A DNA stretch of 64,000 bases, taken from contig JAMPIV010008516.1 in the NCBI GenBank assembly GCA_024509875.1, positions 42,501 to 106,500 on the forward strand. The letters run 5' to 3'. The translations under genes and the position numbers were made by a program. This document shows, one piece after another, positions 11,641 through 23,181 of the stretch. Under the pieces are notes generated by a model that worked only from the letters and a program-made list of their open reading frames with translations, was not told the origin of the DNA and did not search any database. The stretch's first letter is position 1. Each line of letters opens with the position of its first letter. The DNA comes from Oreohelix idahoensis. Lineage: Eukaryota; Mollusca; Gastropoda; Stylommatophora; Oreohelicidae.

Positions 11641-12939
11641 GCCCTAAGGAATCCAAATATCTCAATCTAAGGGAGCTAGGTGGCTGCGTTCAAAATGTGC
11701 ATTTTCTACCACCTCCTGTTCACTTCAATCCCCATGTGGTGTCTGGGTACTGTCATGTTTTCAAACGTAAATCCATCTAATGTCATCTTTCCTAATAAGC
11801 GTTTTCCAGGTTTTTTAAAACCTAACTCTGGGAAGGGTAGCGTTTTTATCACCGTCCGTCTGAAAAAAAGTTAGTGCATGTGGCCTTACACGCGTGATAG
11901 TAGTAATTGTATATCGCGTTACGCTTGTTGGGGGTGGCATTAATAGCGAGACGCGTGTTTAGTGTTGCATGCGTTCCTGATTTTCAGCCCTCCCTTCTTT
12001 CCATCCTACATCCATCTGTCCATTCGTAGTGTAATTAATTTAGGTCATACGCAGTGTGCTTCTCAATGTTTTTTTCTTAGAAATGCAATACCCGTTTTAA
12101 TGTGTTGTGGAAACGCTTGTATTATGCAGTGGCTTATATTTAACGTGGAAACGTTACAATTTGCAGACGAAGCATAAAACAAAGGGGATTTCGAGTACTG
12201 TCATTGTGACAGCACTGTTCTTTACCATTCTTCTTCCTTTTATAGAATTTATTTGTTAGGCTTTACATTTACTTTTAATTTATATATGTGGATTAGAATT
12301 TCTCACGACACTGCCTCAGAATCAAGAGTTTTATTGTTGTTCGGGTCGGTGCGAGTGTGAAAAGAGAGTGATCACACATCACAATATAATCATCGTCATC
12401 ATCTCGCCCCACCCTGTCACAATATATATATATATATAAACAGTGAAGAGGATTGGCAGCAGTAAAGTGCTGCAAATCATTCTTCCCTTCTTGCTTATGT
12501 TCTGCATTTTCCCCCCTCTCATCTGAGTGAGGTATCTGGTTACTATTCATACACAGCTCTGATCCTCTGGAAGCCATCACCTTACGTCATGGGAAGACAA
12601 ATGAGCAACGAATTGGGTTATTCGAGATACCTGTAAACCGGCTGCGTTCTTGTGGCAAACAGATATAAAATACTGAGCAATATTATTTATAAGATTTCCC
12701 TGGGAGTAAGGTTATAAAAAATGATATTATGTCAATGTTTAACAGATTCCTAAGCTCTAACAACTACAAACGTCTTCAACATAACCTTGACATCAAAATG
12801 ATGAATGTGACGATAAACATTCTTCTGCCACGATAATTAATTTGTCATCCTACGTTTATAACGCGCGTGTTTAACACGTGAGTATTTTCATAATCAGGAA
12901 AGAAAGTAAAAGGCCTCCTGGTTTTCCCAGTGTTAAAGC
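11641..12939. other. Noncoding stretch
   Basis: Nothing recognised apart from a short (AT)n near 12421-12438. Short open frames (for example 11680-11874 and 11962-12177) have no recognisable family. Confidence 0.4.
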
Positions 12940-12947
12940 CCATAAAA

Positions 12948-13375
12948 CAGGATTTCTTAACCGGTGGTCCATGGACCCCCATATGCAGGTCCATGGATGA
13001 ATTCTAGGGAGTCAGTGTACATAGCCTAAACTTTTTAATGTGAAGTTACGTCATTTTATTTTCCACGAAGGGATCCATAACCTTCATGGGACAATCTGAG
13101 TGGTCCATAGCCTTCATCTGACAATCAGAGTGGTCCATAGCCTTCATCTGACAATCTGAGTGGTCCATAGCCTTCATCTGACAATCTGAGTGGTCCATAG
13201 CCTTCATCTGACAATCTGAGTGGTCCATAGCCTTCATCTGACAATCTGAGTGGTCCATAGCCTTCATCTGACAATCAAAGGGGTTCCATAACCTTCATCT
13301 AACAATCAAATGAGTTTATAGCCTTCATCCGACTATCAGAGGGGCCCGTAACACAAAAAAGGTTAAGAAACATTG
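12948..13375. mobile_element. hAT MITE carrying an internal minisatellite
   Basis: The left end CAGGATTTCTTAACC pairs with the right end (minus strand CAATGTTTCTTAACC) at 12 of 15 positions. The flanks CCATAAAA (12940-12947) and GCATAAAA (13376-13383) are an 8-bp target duplication with one mismatch, as expected for hAT. There is no transposase; most of the interior is the 30-bp minisatellite listed separately. Confidence 0.8.
13066..13345. repeat. 30-bp minisatellite
   Basis: About nine head-to-tail units with consensus TGGTCCATAGCCTTCATCTG followed by ACAATCTGAG. The central units are near identical and the outer ones diverged, typical of expansion from the middle. A minus-strand open frame with a repeated MKAMDHSDCQ decapeptide is a by-product, not a gene. 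Confidence 0.93.
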
Positions 13376-13669
13376 GCATAAAACATTTGTCCGTGGCACT
13401 GAAAATATGACACCCGGTTTTACTTGGCAGTTACCTTTGAGCAGCTTACTCGAAGTCGTTCTTGTCATTTTCCTCATCGTCATCGCTGCAAGAAAGCAGA
13501 ACTCAAAAATACTAGTGCCATCGGCATAAAAGTCAGCGCGAACACACTGCCGACAAGGACTGAGAAAACTATTAAGACTTTGAAAGCTGAAATCCACATA
13601 GATGACACGGTAAGGACACAGAAATGCGATTTGCTGAGCCCCATAATGACAATGCCTGAAAATACATAG

Positions 13670-14296
13670 GGAAAAGACAATAGATTATGAGAATAGGTGC
13701 AAGAAAGGACAACAAGGTTGAACTTGAAGAAACACCACTAAAAGATGTAGAATCGTACACATATCTTGGCAGTAATATAGACAAAGTTGGAGGGATAGAC
13801 AGTGATATCAAAATAAGAATACAAAAAGCAAGAGGAGCTTTCATTGCTTTGGGAAACATATGGAGAACAAGAGAAATCAAGTCCAACACGAAAATCTTCA
13901 ACTCAAATGTCAAGTCAGTCCTATTGTATGGCTCTGAGACATGGAGAGCAACAAAAAACAACAACCAAAAAGCTACAGCCTTTATATAACAAAAGTCACA
14001 AATATGGAATTGATGACAAGAACGAGACAAGTGCCAGTGGAACAGAGTTGAGAAAAAGACGCTGGCGATGGATAGGACACACATTGAGGAAACCTGTTGA
14101 AAGCATTACAAGGCAGTCCTTGTTCTGGAATCCACAGGGAAATAGAGGCAGAAGTAGACCAAAAAACACATGGAGAAGAGAACTGGATACAGAGGTGAAA
14201 ATGATGAGGAAAACGTCAAAAGAACTTGAGCGGATGGCACAGGACAGGAAGACTTGGCATGTGTTTGTTGAAGGCCTATGCTCCTTGGGGAGCTAA
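13670..14296 (+). pseudogene. LINE RT C-terminal fragment (copy 2, longer)
   Basis: Contains what copy 1 loses at the window edge. The frame from 13687 starts inside the RT thumb region, with ESYTYLGSNID, KARGAFIALGNIW and SVLLYGSETW, conserved after the catalytic domain of RTE-like LINEs. A frameshift near 13980 leads to a second frame with the RWRWIGHTLRKP tail to 14296. The RT fingers and palm and any endonuclease are missing, so this is a 5'-truncated dead copy. Confidence 0.85.
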
Positions 14297-15864
14297 AGGG
14301 TATTGATTGATAATGACAATACAAATATACACTGCCTACAAAACGGTTGCTGAATTCCAAGGCACGAAATCCGAAGTTTTAAATTGAGAGCAAAAAAATG
14401 CGCAATATGCAAGATGTGCTCAGCTGAGACGATAACCACAGTTTCAAGTAAGTACAGACTGAAGCTAACCACCAGATGCAATAAACAAGCGACAGAAGAA
14501 CCGGTCTGCTGATCTGCACAATTCTCAGCACTATATTTAAGTGATCAGTACGGAACGCATAACGATAGTGGTTGGCTCTACACTAAGGAATTGAACCCTT
14601 GTCAAGCAAGGGTAATATCTTTTTTGAAGTACATTCTGAAATGGCTGGCTGTGTCCCTGCCGACGAGGACTGAAAAAAAAACTTTTCGAAAGCTGAGAAG
14701 TTCACAGACAATAGAAGTCTGAGGCCTGCTTCAATTTGCCGAGCACTATAGTAACAACACTTGCTGTATAATGTAAATACACTATCTTCAACAAAAAGGT
14801 ATTACCTCAATTGCCCAGACCTAAAAAAAACAAAAACATCAGGGTAGATGACCGCACGGATATATCGAGCGAAACGTGAAAAATTGGCGGGTTTCTCAAG
14901 GAATGAATGACATTTCTGACATTAATACACTACCTGGAGCAAGATAACACAACACGTGACACTTAGTTGTACGACGAGATGAGACAAGTTCGTGGAGAGC
15001 TGAAGGGACACTACACGTATTAACGGGATAATATGAAAGAAGAAAATACGTTACACCACATTCATAACCTGAGCACCAGCTGCGCTACAAAAACAGATAT
15101 TATCTTTAGCAATAGCACTCTCTTCAATGCAGCAACATCACCTGGATGAACAATACAAACGCTGTTTACATCAACACTTTCTGGAAATAGTTTACACTAC
15201 ATAAAATGTGTTCCTATATAACCGAGGGACACACATTTATGGTTGAAAGCGACGTACCGCGTGGAAAGGTGGCAAATATTTAGGAAAATAAAAGCATCAA
15301 CAGCCTTTTCTATCCCTTTTTGAAATATCAGGTAGAGCAGCCTTTGTTACATTATTTCAAGTCGGCATAACTCTATCCCTAATTCTTAAATGGTGATAGT
15401 CGAAAGGGACGTGCTGCGTGCATAGAACACCAACTACATAGAAAGGAATGTAATCCTGAGATAATTTCCAAGACAAATTGTCAACTTGTCCAGACTCTTT
15501 CTCTTTTTGGAGGACACAATTCTAAATTATTTTTTTCCCCCCAGAATACCTCACTCATTTGAACTGGGTAGATGGAATTAGTGTGAATGTATGCACTCAC
15601 TTCATTTAAAAGAGATCCATCTTGACAGATTAGTTTTTTCTAGTTTGTTAATGTAAAATATATCGTAGACATACCTGGAAAATACATTATGGAAAACGTA
15701 TCATCGATATTCACACAATCTGAAAATTATTAAATTTTAAATATGAAACAATAATACGTTTTAAGTATCTTTGAGAAATACATTTTTTTGTTTGTTGAAT
15801 AATTGGACTCACCTTGAGCCCTGTTTAGTGTGGTTTACATTTGTGATTACACACTTTGAGTAAG
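14297..15864. other. Noncoding stretch, copy 2
   Basis: Duplicate of 487-2054; no gene or element recognised. Confidence 0.45.
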
Positions 15865-15982
15865 GGGCCGGAGTCGTTAAGAGGTATGGCGTCCGCCTCG
15901 AATTCTAGAGGTACCAGGTTCGATTCCCAGCAGAGGGAATATTATTTATGGACATTTTTTTCCCGGAACCAGTGGTCCTAAT

Positions 15983-17191
15983 CAGTGTTGCCACAGCTGG
16001 GTATTTTTTACTGGATTTGGGTTTTTTGGCTTCCGTTTGGGTATCTGGGTTTTTTTTTTCTTCCAAATCTTCATTAACCTGGGTATATTTCGTGCACTGA
16101 GCTTTATACATTATATTTATATTATAATTAAATGAATAAGATTATGTGCTAAATATTTTTTATTCCACTTAAATTTAATTCTTGTTTTAAAACCACATCA
16201 ATAACGTTGTTTTTTTTTTTACTCGTTTACATCAACTATCTATTTCCTGTTATTCTGTTAATGGCTGTCATCTACAATACTCAGTCATTTTTGCGATGTG
16301 TTTTAAAATATTCTTTTTAAATTTTAGACTTAAGTGATGATGAAGGTTGGCAGTCGTTGTGCGATTCTGTGACAGAGAAACAAGAAAAGTAAATAATTCA
16401 CTGTTAGACCTCATTGAGGTGGAGGATGGGACTGGTCCTAGCATGTTTACAGCTGTTAAGAAATTGTTGAGCACGCATGCAATCCCGCTTAGTAACGTCA
16501 TTGGTTTTGCTGCAGACAACTGTGCCACTATGATGGGGATTGAAGTGGTTTACAGGCACAGCTGAAGAAAGAGATTCCACATGTCTTTTTTCTCGGCTGT
16601 GTTTGTCATTCATTTGCACTTTGTGCAAATGCTACCAGCAACCACATACCATCTTGGCTTGAAATTTTCATAAAGAATGTGTGCTTCAATTTTTCGCGTA
16701 GTAGTAAAAGAAATCTCCAGTTCCAGTTAATACAAGATGTAGTTCAGGCCCAGAAACATAAAGTGTTGAAGCTGTGTGAAACACGCTTGCTGTCCCGTGA
16801 AGCAGACATTGAGAGGATCCTTGACAAGTGACAATTTTCAACAGTAACAAGTTACAACTAACATTTTATATTAGATTTGAGGAACATTTTGTTAATGTAA
16901 CTACTGTAAGTATGTTACTGTTAAAATATCTCATTTTCAAGAGTTCATATATTGGGATGTTAATAAAATAATTTTTGTATAATTGTGAATTTTTAGTAAT
17001 AAAAAATAAAATAAAAATGAAGAAATAAATAAAAATTGGTAGCACACCGCTTATTTGTGCTAAAGTTGCACTAAAAGATTGTGTATGCATCGTCTATCCT
17101 GTGTATTTGAGGCATAAAATAATCTGGGTATTTCTGGGTTTTTAAAAGAAGAAAATCTGGATTTATTTCTAGAACTTGAGTGGCAACCTTG
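15983..17191 (+). mobile_element. hAT DNA transposon (copy 2)
   Basis: Same ends as copy 1, with the perfect target duplication GTCCTAAT at 15975-15982 and 17192-17199. It differs from copy 1 mainly in poly-T lengths near 16050 and 16210. Confidence 0.88.
16339..16831 (+). pseudogene. hAT-type transposase fragment (copy 2)
   Basis: Same degenerate coding block as 2530-3022, including GFAADNCATMMG and the same frameshift, which therefore predates the duplication. Confidence 0.82.
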
Positions 17192-17424
17192 GTCCTAATG
17201 ATGTTATACTCCCTCCTGGTCTCATGGTTAGTGATATCGGATGTCTAGCCTTCTCTGATAAGGGCGAAAAAATAGGAGGTTCCGTGTGCAAGTTGCACAC
17301 GTTAAAAATCCCATGGCAGTTGGAAATCGTAAAGAGTAGGCCATAAGGCCGCTGCCCTGGTGTGACGAAATGGACGACTTCTTCACGATCTCGGTTTCAC
17401 TCCGACAGGATCAGAGACATATTT

Positions 17425-18594
17425 TGTACTGATTTTTATTTGTGTACTTTCAAAAGTACCCAATTACTTCTTATTATCGGCTAAGGAGCAAGTAATTTGT
17501 ATGTTCAAACATTTGTGACACTCCTTGCAGATAATGTTTATCCCAGCCTGCGAGAAGCAACTAGATAAGATGAGCGCCTGCGTGTTTAGATTAAACCGCT
17601 GATAAGCGACTCGTTTGTTAACAAGCTGGGCAAACTCGGATTATTTGCGTACTCATACGACAAATAACGAGATTACTGTCTGTGTGAAACATGTGGGCAG
17701 ACAAGTGTGACATAATCGCTTCCAGGCCGACGTTATGACAAAATTATTTTCTAATGAAGTAATAAGTATTACAGCTTACCCATGTTGTCATGTGTGTCTA
17801 CCGATCAGCCTGTGAGAGTGTATGCAAGGCATCAGATGTCCATATATGATAATACGTGACCTTTGCAAGCACGCACCTTATTTCACGTGGGACTATTTTG
17901 AAAATATCACACCCCATCTGCGTGATTTGAAGTTATTGGATCTTTCGGATTAGATTCATTACAACAATGCGTGGGAAGATAGGAATATAGTCTGACCATT
18001 TCGCAGTTTTATTTCACTGTGAATTTCACGCTCGCCAAGACAACATCAGACCTCGCCAGAGTGAAGACTATAGATTCATAATTCCTTTTTTTTTAACAGG
18101 ACCTTTTATTGGAAAACCAAATAAGACTTACAAAGCACAGGAAATCTCTACAATATAATAAGGAAACTGAAGAAAGACACGGAGTCAGAGGGAATCGAAG
18201 TTAAAATTAACGACACCCCAGACGCGTGTAAGAGGCCGATTCAAGTCTCTTTTATTCATCTGAGCAAAACGTCTGTGAGTCAGGATTGGCGTAAGTTGGG
18301 ATTTACATTTCCTATTTTATTACTAACATGTGAACTAACATATATATGTATATATTACCATGTGAAGTTTAATGTGTGAAACTCGCTATTGGATGTCAAA
18401 GTCATTTGAGGCTGGCAACCTCAGCGTATAGAATGATGATTCATGAACCAACATTGCACGGGCTGGTGATTGCTTTATTGATAGTTTCGTAAAGAGAACT
18501 AAAAGCATAAAGTAGTCCCATGTTCCCTATGGAGCAGGGAGGTAAAGATGAAAGAAATGATGTACATTCTAAGTATAATACTTATATTTTCAAA
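17425..18594. other. Noncoding stretch, copy 2
   Basis: Duplicate of 3616-4784; nothing recognised. Confidence 0.45.
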
Positions 18595-18875
18595 GCAGTG
18601 TAAATGTCCCTATAAACATAGTCACTTTAATTAAAATTAATGTAAGTTTTCAAGATTTAAACCAGTGTAAATGTCTATGTGAAAATATTCATTTTAAAGT
18701 AATGGAAGTTTCAAACTTTTCAATCAGTGTAAAACATAAATTAAAACATATTCAATTTATATTGTGAACACTTTTCAATCAGTGGAGATGTATATGTAAA
18801 CAGACTCTATCTGTATTATTAACCTTTTCATTTAAATATAAAGTAACTGTGAAAGCTATTCTATTTAAATGTAAA
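18595..18875. repeat. Degenerate AT-rich tandem repeat (copy 2)
   Basis: Duplicate of 4785-5065. Confidence 0.5.
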
Positions 18876-19512
18876 GAAATATTAAATTTAATTATCATCG
18901 AGGGTAAAGTCTGAGTAATTGGGATGGTGGTATGGGAAGATAGGAACCCATGACTATGGGGTAGAAAACGCCATACTCAGAAGAGCGTTTCGTTCTATTC
19001 TATTACCATAGTTATTGGTGGTACCAGCAGAAAGTATTATCTCTGGAACAAGAAGGGAACCGTGGCCTAAGCTTTAAGACGAAGGACCCACGTGGTAGAC
19101 TCTCCTTGACGTTTCTGGGAAACGAGCTACCCCCGGTAACCTTGATCAGAGACGAGCGCGAGCAGAGTGAAAAGAACCAACCCATAAGAAGGAGCAGAAT
19201 CGTCATTGGCAGCTAATTTCAAATATACGCTGCCATTTGAACTTCTAGTAACATCTCACATTCCCTAAAGACTATGATGATAACTTTTCTTGATCAAATA
19301 ACTATTCAAATTATTTTCCAACTGTTAAAACCTAAAGTGATTATTAAATTTTGTTATTTGTAATGTTACAAATTTAACTTCGATTTAATCATTTTAAAGT
19401 TACTGCATGTTTGTCTCAGTCAAATTACTACACACTCTAAACAGAGCTATACTAGAATAATAGAATTCCACTGAGTAAATCAGGGATGGGGGCTTAAACG
19501 AGCTGAACTTAA

Positions 19513-19650
19513 CTCTTTCACTCCGGAACAACGCTTAGAGCGTTGGTCAGATTTGACATCTGTGCCAAAACAACTCTCTGAGCGTTGTTTTTAGTCTATC
19601 ACGAATTAAAATTACTGCACAGGGTGGAAAATAATTGAGGAGTCAAAGAG
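19513..19650. mobile_element. piggyBac-type MITE (copy 2)
   Basis: Same 138-bp element as 5705-5842, with TTAA at 19509-19512 and 19651-19654. Confidence 0.8.
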
Positions 19651-20357
19651 TTAAGAAGTGCTTAAATCCTTCACAAAAGCGTCGGCAAAATTACAGAGTT
19701 AACATACTCAGCCAAAGCAATATTGTTCTCGCTTATTCTGAATATTTTGTGAAGACTCCCTTTGTAATAGAAGTGTCATCGTCCTTTTATCTACATCTCT
19801 GCCAAGAGTAATCTTGTGCCAAGGTAGATACCTTTGAAACCCATATTAGATACTCTTCAGTTTTGGCCACTGTTGGACCACTACTGCAAAGCAGGGGAGG
19901 CAATACCGTCACACCTGGCAACATTTAAAAATTAGAAACCTACCCACCAAATATATTTATAGATTGTGTGATTCCTATGTACACACATTGGTATTCTCGC
20001 CGGTGCTACGAAGTTAATGCACTGTGCTGAGATCCTCTTTGTGTGATCTAAGGAAGGAGATCTGAGCACTGATGGAGTTGTCCGTGTGCAATGAAGAAAG
20101 TCCTTAAAATCAAACCAAACCAAACACTGAGTAATCACACAGTCTTCTGGTTGATGGGAATAACAGACTATTCCATCATGGGTACCTTTAGTTATCAATC
20201 TCCTAATCTGTCTACATGTTATTTCAGATTTCTGATTTGCATCCATGTTCCATTGAATCCACTTTCACTGTTTATTACTATGGAGCCAGTCAATGGCTTA
20301 TCGCATTCGCCTCCTTTCATATGTAATAATTGATTGACCTTGTTGCCTCATATATCA

Positions 20358-20408
20358 CCTCTACACCTCACGGTAGAAGGGGAACGACTAAGTAAGTAAG
20401 TAAGTAAG
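20358..20408 (+). mobile_element. 51-bp LINE tail insertion (copy 2)
   Basis: As 6550-6600; the target duplication CCTCATATATCA lies at 20346-20357 and 20409-20420. Confidence 0.9.
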
Positions 20409-20604
20409 CCTCATATATCATCCCAAGACTGTTGTTGCTGTTTCATTTTTAAATATTCATGTATTCATGAATCTATCCATTCCACATTTTATCATCTCAA
20501 GTTACTCAAGATCTTCTTCATATAGTTATGGCATTACATCTGATAAATAAATTTTTATATTCCGCGCTTGTAGAATAGCACGAAATGCGAAACCAAAAGG
20601 CTCC

Positions 20605-21230
20605 TTACTTACTTACTTAGTCGTTCCTCTTCTACCGTGAGGTGTAGAGATTTGAAAGAGAGAGCGCCATACTATCCTATCGGCTGTCTTCCTCCTGACC
20701 TGGTTCCATTCTAGTTCTCGGTCCTTCAGAGATTGTTTAATGTTTTCCTCCCAGCGGACTCTGGGTCGTCCCGGAAATCTGGATCCCTTGCTCTTAGTTT
20801 CCCATGCTTGTCATGGTAGCCGATCTTCTCCCATTCTGCAGACATGGCCAAACAATCGTAGTTGGGACTATTCTACTTCGGTCTGCAGGGGCTGGGTTTT
20901 TAGGCCTTGACGTATCGTCTGGTTGCGGACCATGTCTCTTCTTGTTATATCAGCCCCCTTCCTCAGATACCTCATTTCTGAGGTTTGGATCTGGCTTTTG
21001 TGGGTTGTAGTCATTGCCCATGACTCGCATCCATACGTCAAGACTGGGACATAGGTGGAACGGTATACAGCCATCTTCGTCTTCTTGCCAGCCTCTCTTT
21101 TGCTGAAGAATCCTCAATTTATGGCCTGAAAAAGTCTCCCAGCTGCTGCTCTTCGGGTAGCCAAATCAGTTTTGATGCCTCCCTTCCAGTTTATGACAGC
21201 TCCTAGGTGTTTAAAGTGGTTGACCTGCTC
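20605..21230 (-). mobile_element. 5'-truncated LINE fragment, (AAGT)n family (copy 2)
   Basis: As 6797-7422, with flanks ACCAAAAGGCTCC at 20592-20604 and ACCAATAGGCTCT at 21231-21243. The coding remnant is at 20868-21074. Confidence 0.88.
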
Positions 21231-22021
21231 ACCAATAGGCTCTAACGTACTTTAATAGTTTTTTTTTTTTAATTTTAAACGTCGACTGATCATATCTTAG
21301 CAACGAGAATAAAAATGCACTTATTAACTCAGGTGAGTAAGCTAATTGCGAAACTCTTTTTCTAAATGTAGTCACGATTGTCAGTCTCTGGAACCCCTAA
21401 ACAGTTTTTCCTTGTTCTCTGATCTCTTTGTCTTTATCGGTGGCCAGTCAAGTTACTGACCGCGGGCTAGAGTAGTGTTTTGTGGTATGTGCTAGTTCTA
21501 TCCAATCAGCCTCCTAAGGGATTCGTTCAAGGGCTGCACCATCTCTTAAGCGCTTTCTATGCCGCCTCCACTTCCATGCATCTATGTGTAAGTTGCAGTA
21601 TAACTGCGAGCATTACTTTAACACACTCCGCACGTCTTAGTCGCTATTGTCGTGAAAGACTGCGTTAGCCTCAACTTGTTGGCGTACTGGTATGTTCTGC
21701 GATTGTCATAATACTTCAGACTTTTCAATCTTCGCTGAGAGCATCATTAAATGTATTAACTATAATTAACGATCATGTGATAATTTGCTAATGCACCTGT
21801 TGTGAGTGTTCATATTCTTGTTGAGAATAACCAAGATTAACGTATCAACACCAATTTGAATATACAAGCGATCGTGCGCTCTGGGAGTACCTGTCCTCCT
21901 CCATCTCTTAAAGTTACCTGCCGCCGTTCTCTTGGTGTATGTTTTCATACAAGATATGGTAGCTTAGTTACCCCAAGACGTTTCACGTGTGATAATGTTT
22001 CATGTCTTTATTCTATGTTGT

Positions 22022-22338
22022 GGAGCCGCGGTAGCACAGTGGTTAGTGCACTGGCTTCCTAGGGTGGTCCATGGTTCGATCCCCAGCTGAGGTGGTATTT
22101 TCTTAGACCGCAAACGGCTCCGGGGTCGACCCAGCTTCATGAATTGCGTACCAGAGCAACTCTGGGAAGGTTAAGGTGGCCGTGATGCTGACCACATCAC
22201 CCCTAGTGTGCCGATGGTCAAGAAAATGTGGGCCTAACACCATATTCCTAGTATGCGTCGATGGGCGTGTAACAGGATCCCTTACCTTATTCTGTGTTGT
22301 ATTAATTCTAACCTCTGTCAGAATCTGTGGAAGCGGTC
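22022..22338 (+). mobile_element. Second tRNA-derived SINE (copy 2)
   Basis: As 8214-8530, with A box TAGCACAGTGG at 22032-22042 and B box at 22073-22083. The head here reads GCCGCGGTAGCACAG and TTAGTGCACTGG, differing from copy 1 at two places. Confidence 0.68.
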
Positions 22339-22651
22339 TATTTCTTTGATCTAATATCTGCATGTTCAACTCTCCCCTCCCCCCCCCATGTCATGCCCCA
22401 GGAAACAAAGAAAGAATAAGGCTACTGCTACCTTAGGCATGTCGTAGAGGGCGACTAATACGAGATTGTGCATCGGGCTGGCAATCTCATCACGTAAAAC
22501 AATTAGCTACAGAAGTTACCGCTGCAAAAGCATATGAATGAATTGGTGCAGGCAATAGTGGTTTCATGCTCCATAAGGAGCGAAAAGGGAAAAGACGAGG
22601 AAAGCATCCGACAAGATGAAATATGATGCAACTATTCAACATTCTAGAGCG

Positions 22652-22684
22652 AGTAGTAGCAGTAGTAGTAGCAGTAGTAGTAGC

Positions 22685-22722
<38 letters not shown>

Positions 22723-22738
22723 CAGTAGTAGTAGTAGA
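22652..22738. repeat. (AGT)n microsatellite (copy 2)
   Basis: Counterpart of 8848-8935 with a different pattern of AGC interruptions. Confidence 0.95.
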
Positions 22739-23181
22739 CGCACACAAAGAGACGTGTTAGGAAAGTGTCGTAAATTTGGATAGGTATTTAAGATAGATTT
22801 GGTCTCGTCTGAATAGAACTGAAAAAGATGGTAACTCAGTGAGAAATAAGGTATAAAAAATATATTTCACGAGTTAATAAGTTTAAGGGTAGAATATGTC
22901 ACTGGATTGAGAAGATATTCTAGTCCAGCCTATCTTTACGACTGTAATTTGTTATCAGACAATCCTACTCTCCGTACATAAAACATATACGTTTAACCAC
23001 TCACACACATCCACAGTTAAGTGACGACCAGACACACAAACGTGAAAACTATAGTAAATGGAGTATGGATATAGGCTGAGCTGACCAACACAAGTAATTC
23101 AGTTTTGTTAAGTTTATTATCATATAAACTACTCATAACATCAAACGTATATATATATATATCAATAAAATCATAGGTTAC

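Larger units (their letters stand above)
15865..17424 (+). mobile_element. tRNA-derived SINE interrupted by hAT (copy 2)
   Basis: Duplicate of the SINE at 2055-3615. The B box GGTTCGATTCC is at 15917-15927, and the A box region has changed to TCGTTAAGAGG. The SINE resumes at 17200 after the hAT element. Confidence 0.6.
13810..23162. repeat. Segmental duplication, copy 2
   Basis: Near-identical to 1-9417 and in direct orientation. Homology certainly starts at or before 13810; the true start is unknown because the partner is cut by the window edge. It ends at a short (TA)n tract (23148-23162) that corresponds to the much longer tract of copy 1. After it the sequences differ completely, so the right breakpoint sits at or in the microsatellite. 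A false duplication from two haplotypes in the assembly is an alternative explanation. Confidence 0.95.

Noticed and set aside
13066..13345. CRISPR-like array of 30-bp repeats
   Set aside because: Units are contiguous with no unique spacers and lie within a hAT MITE; eukaryotic minisatellite.
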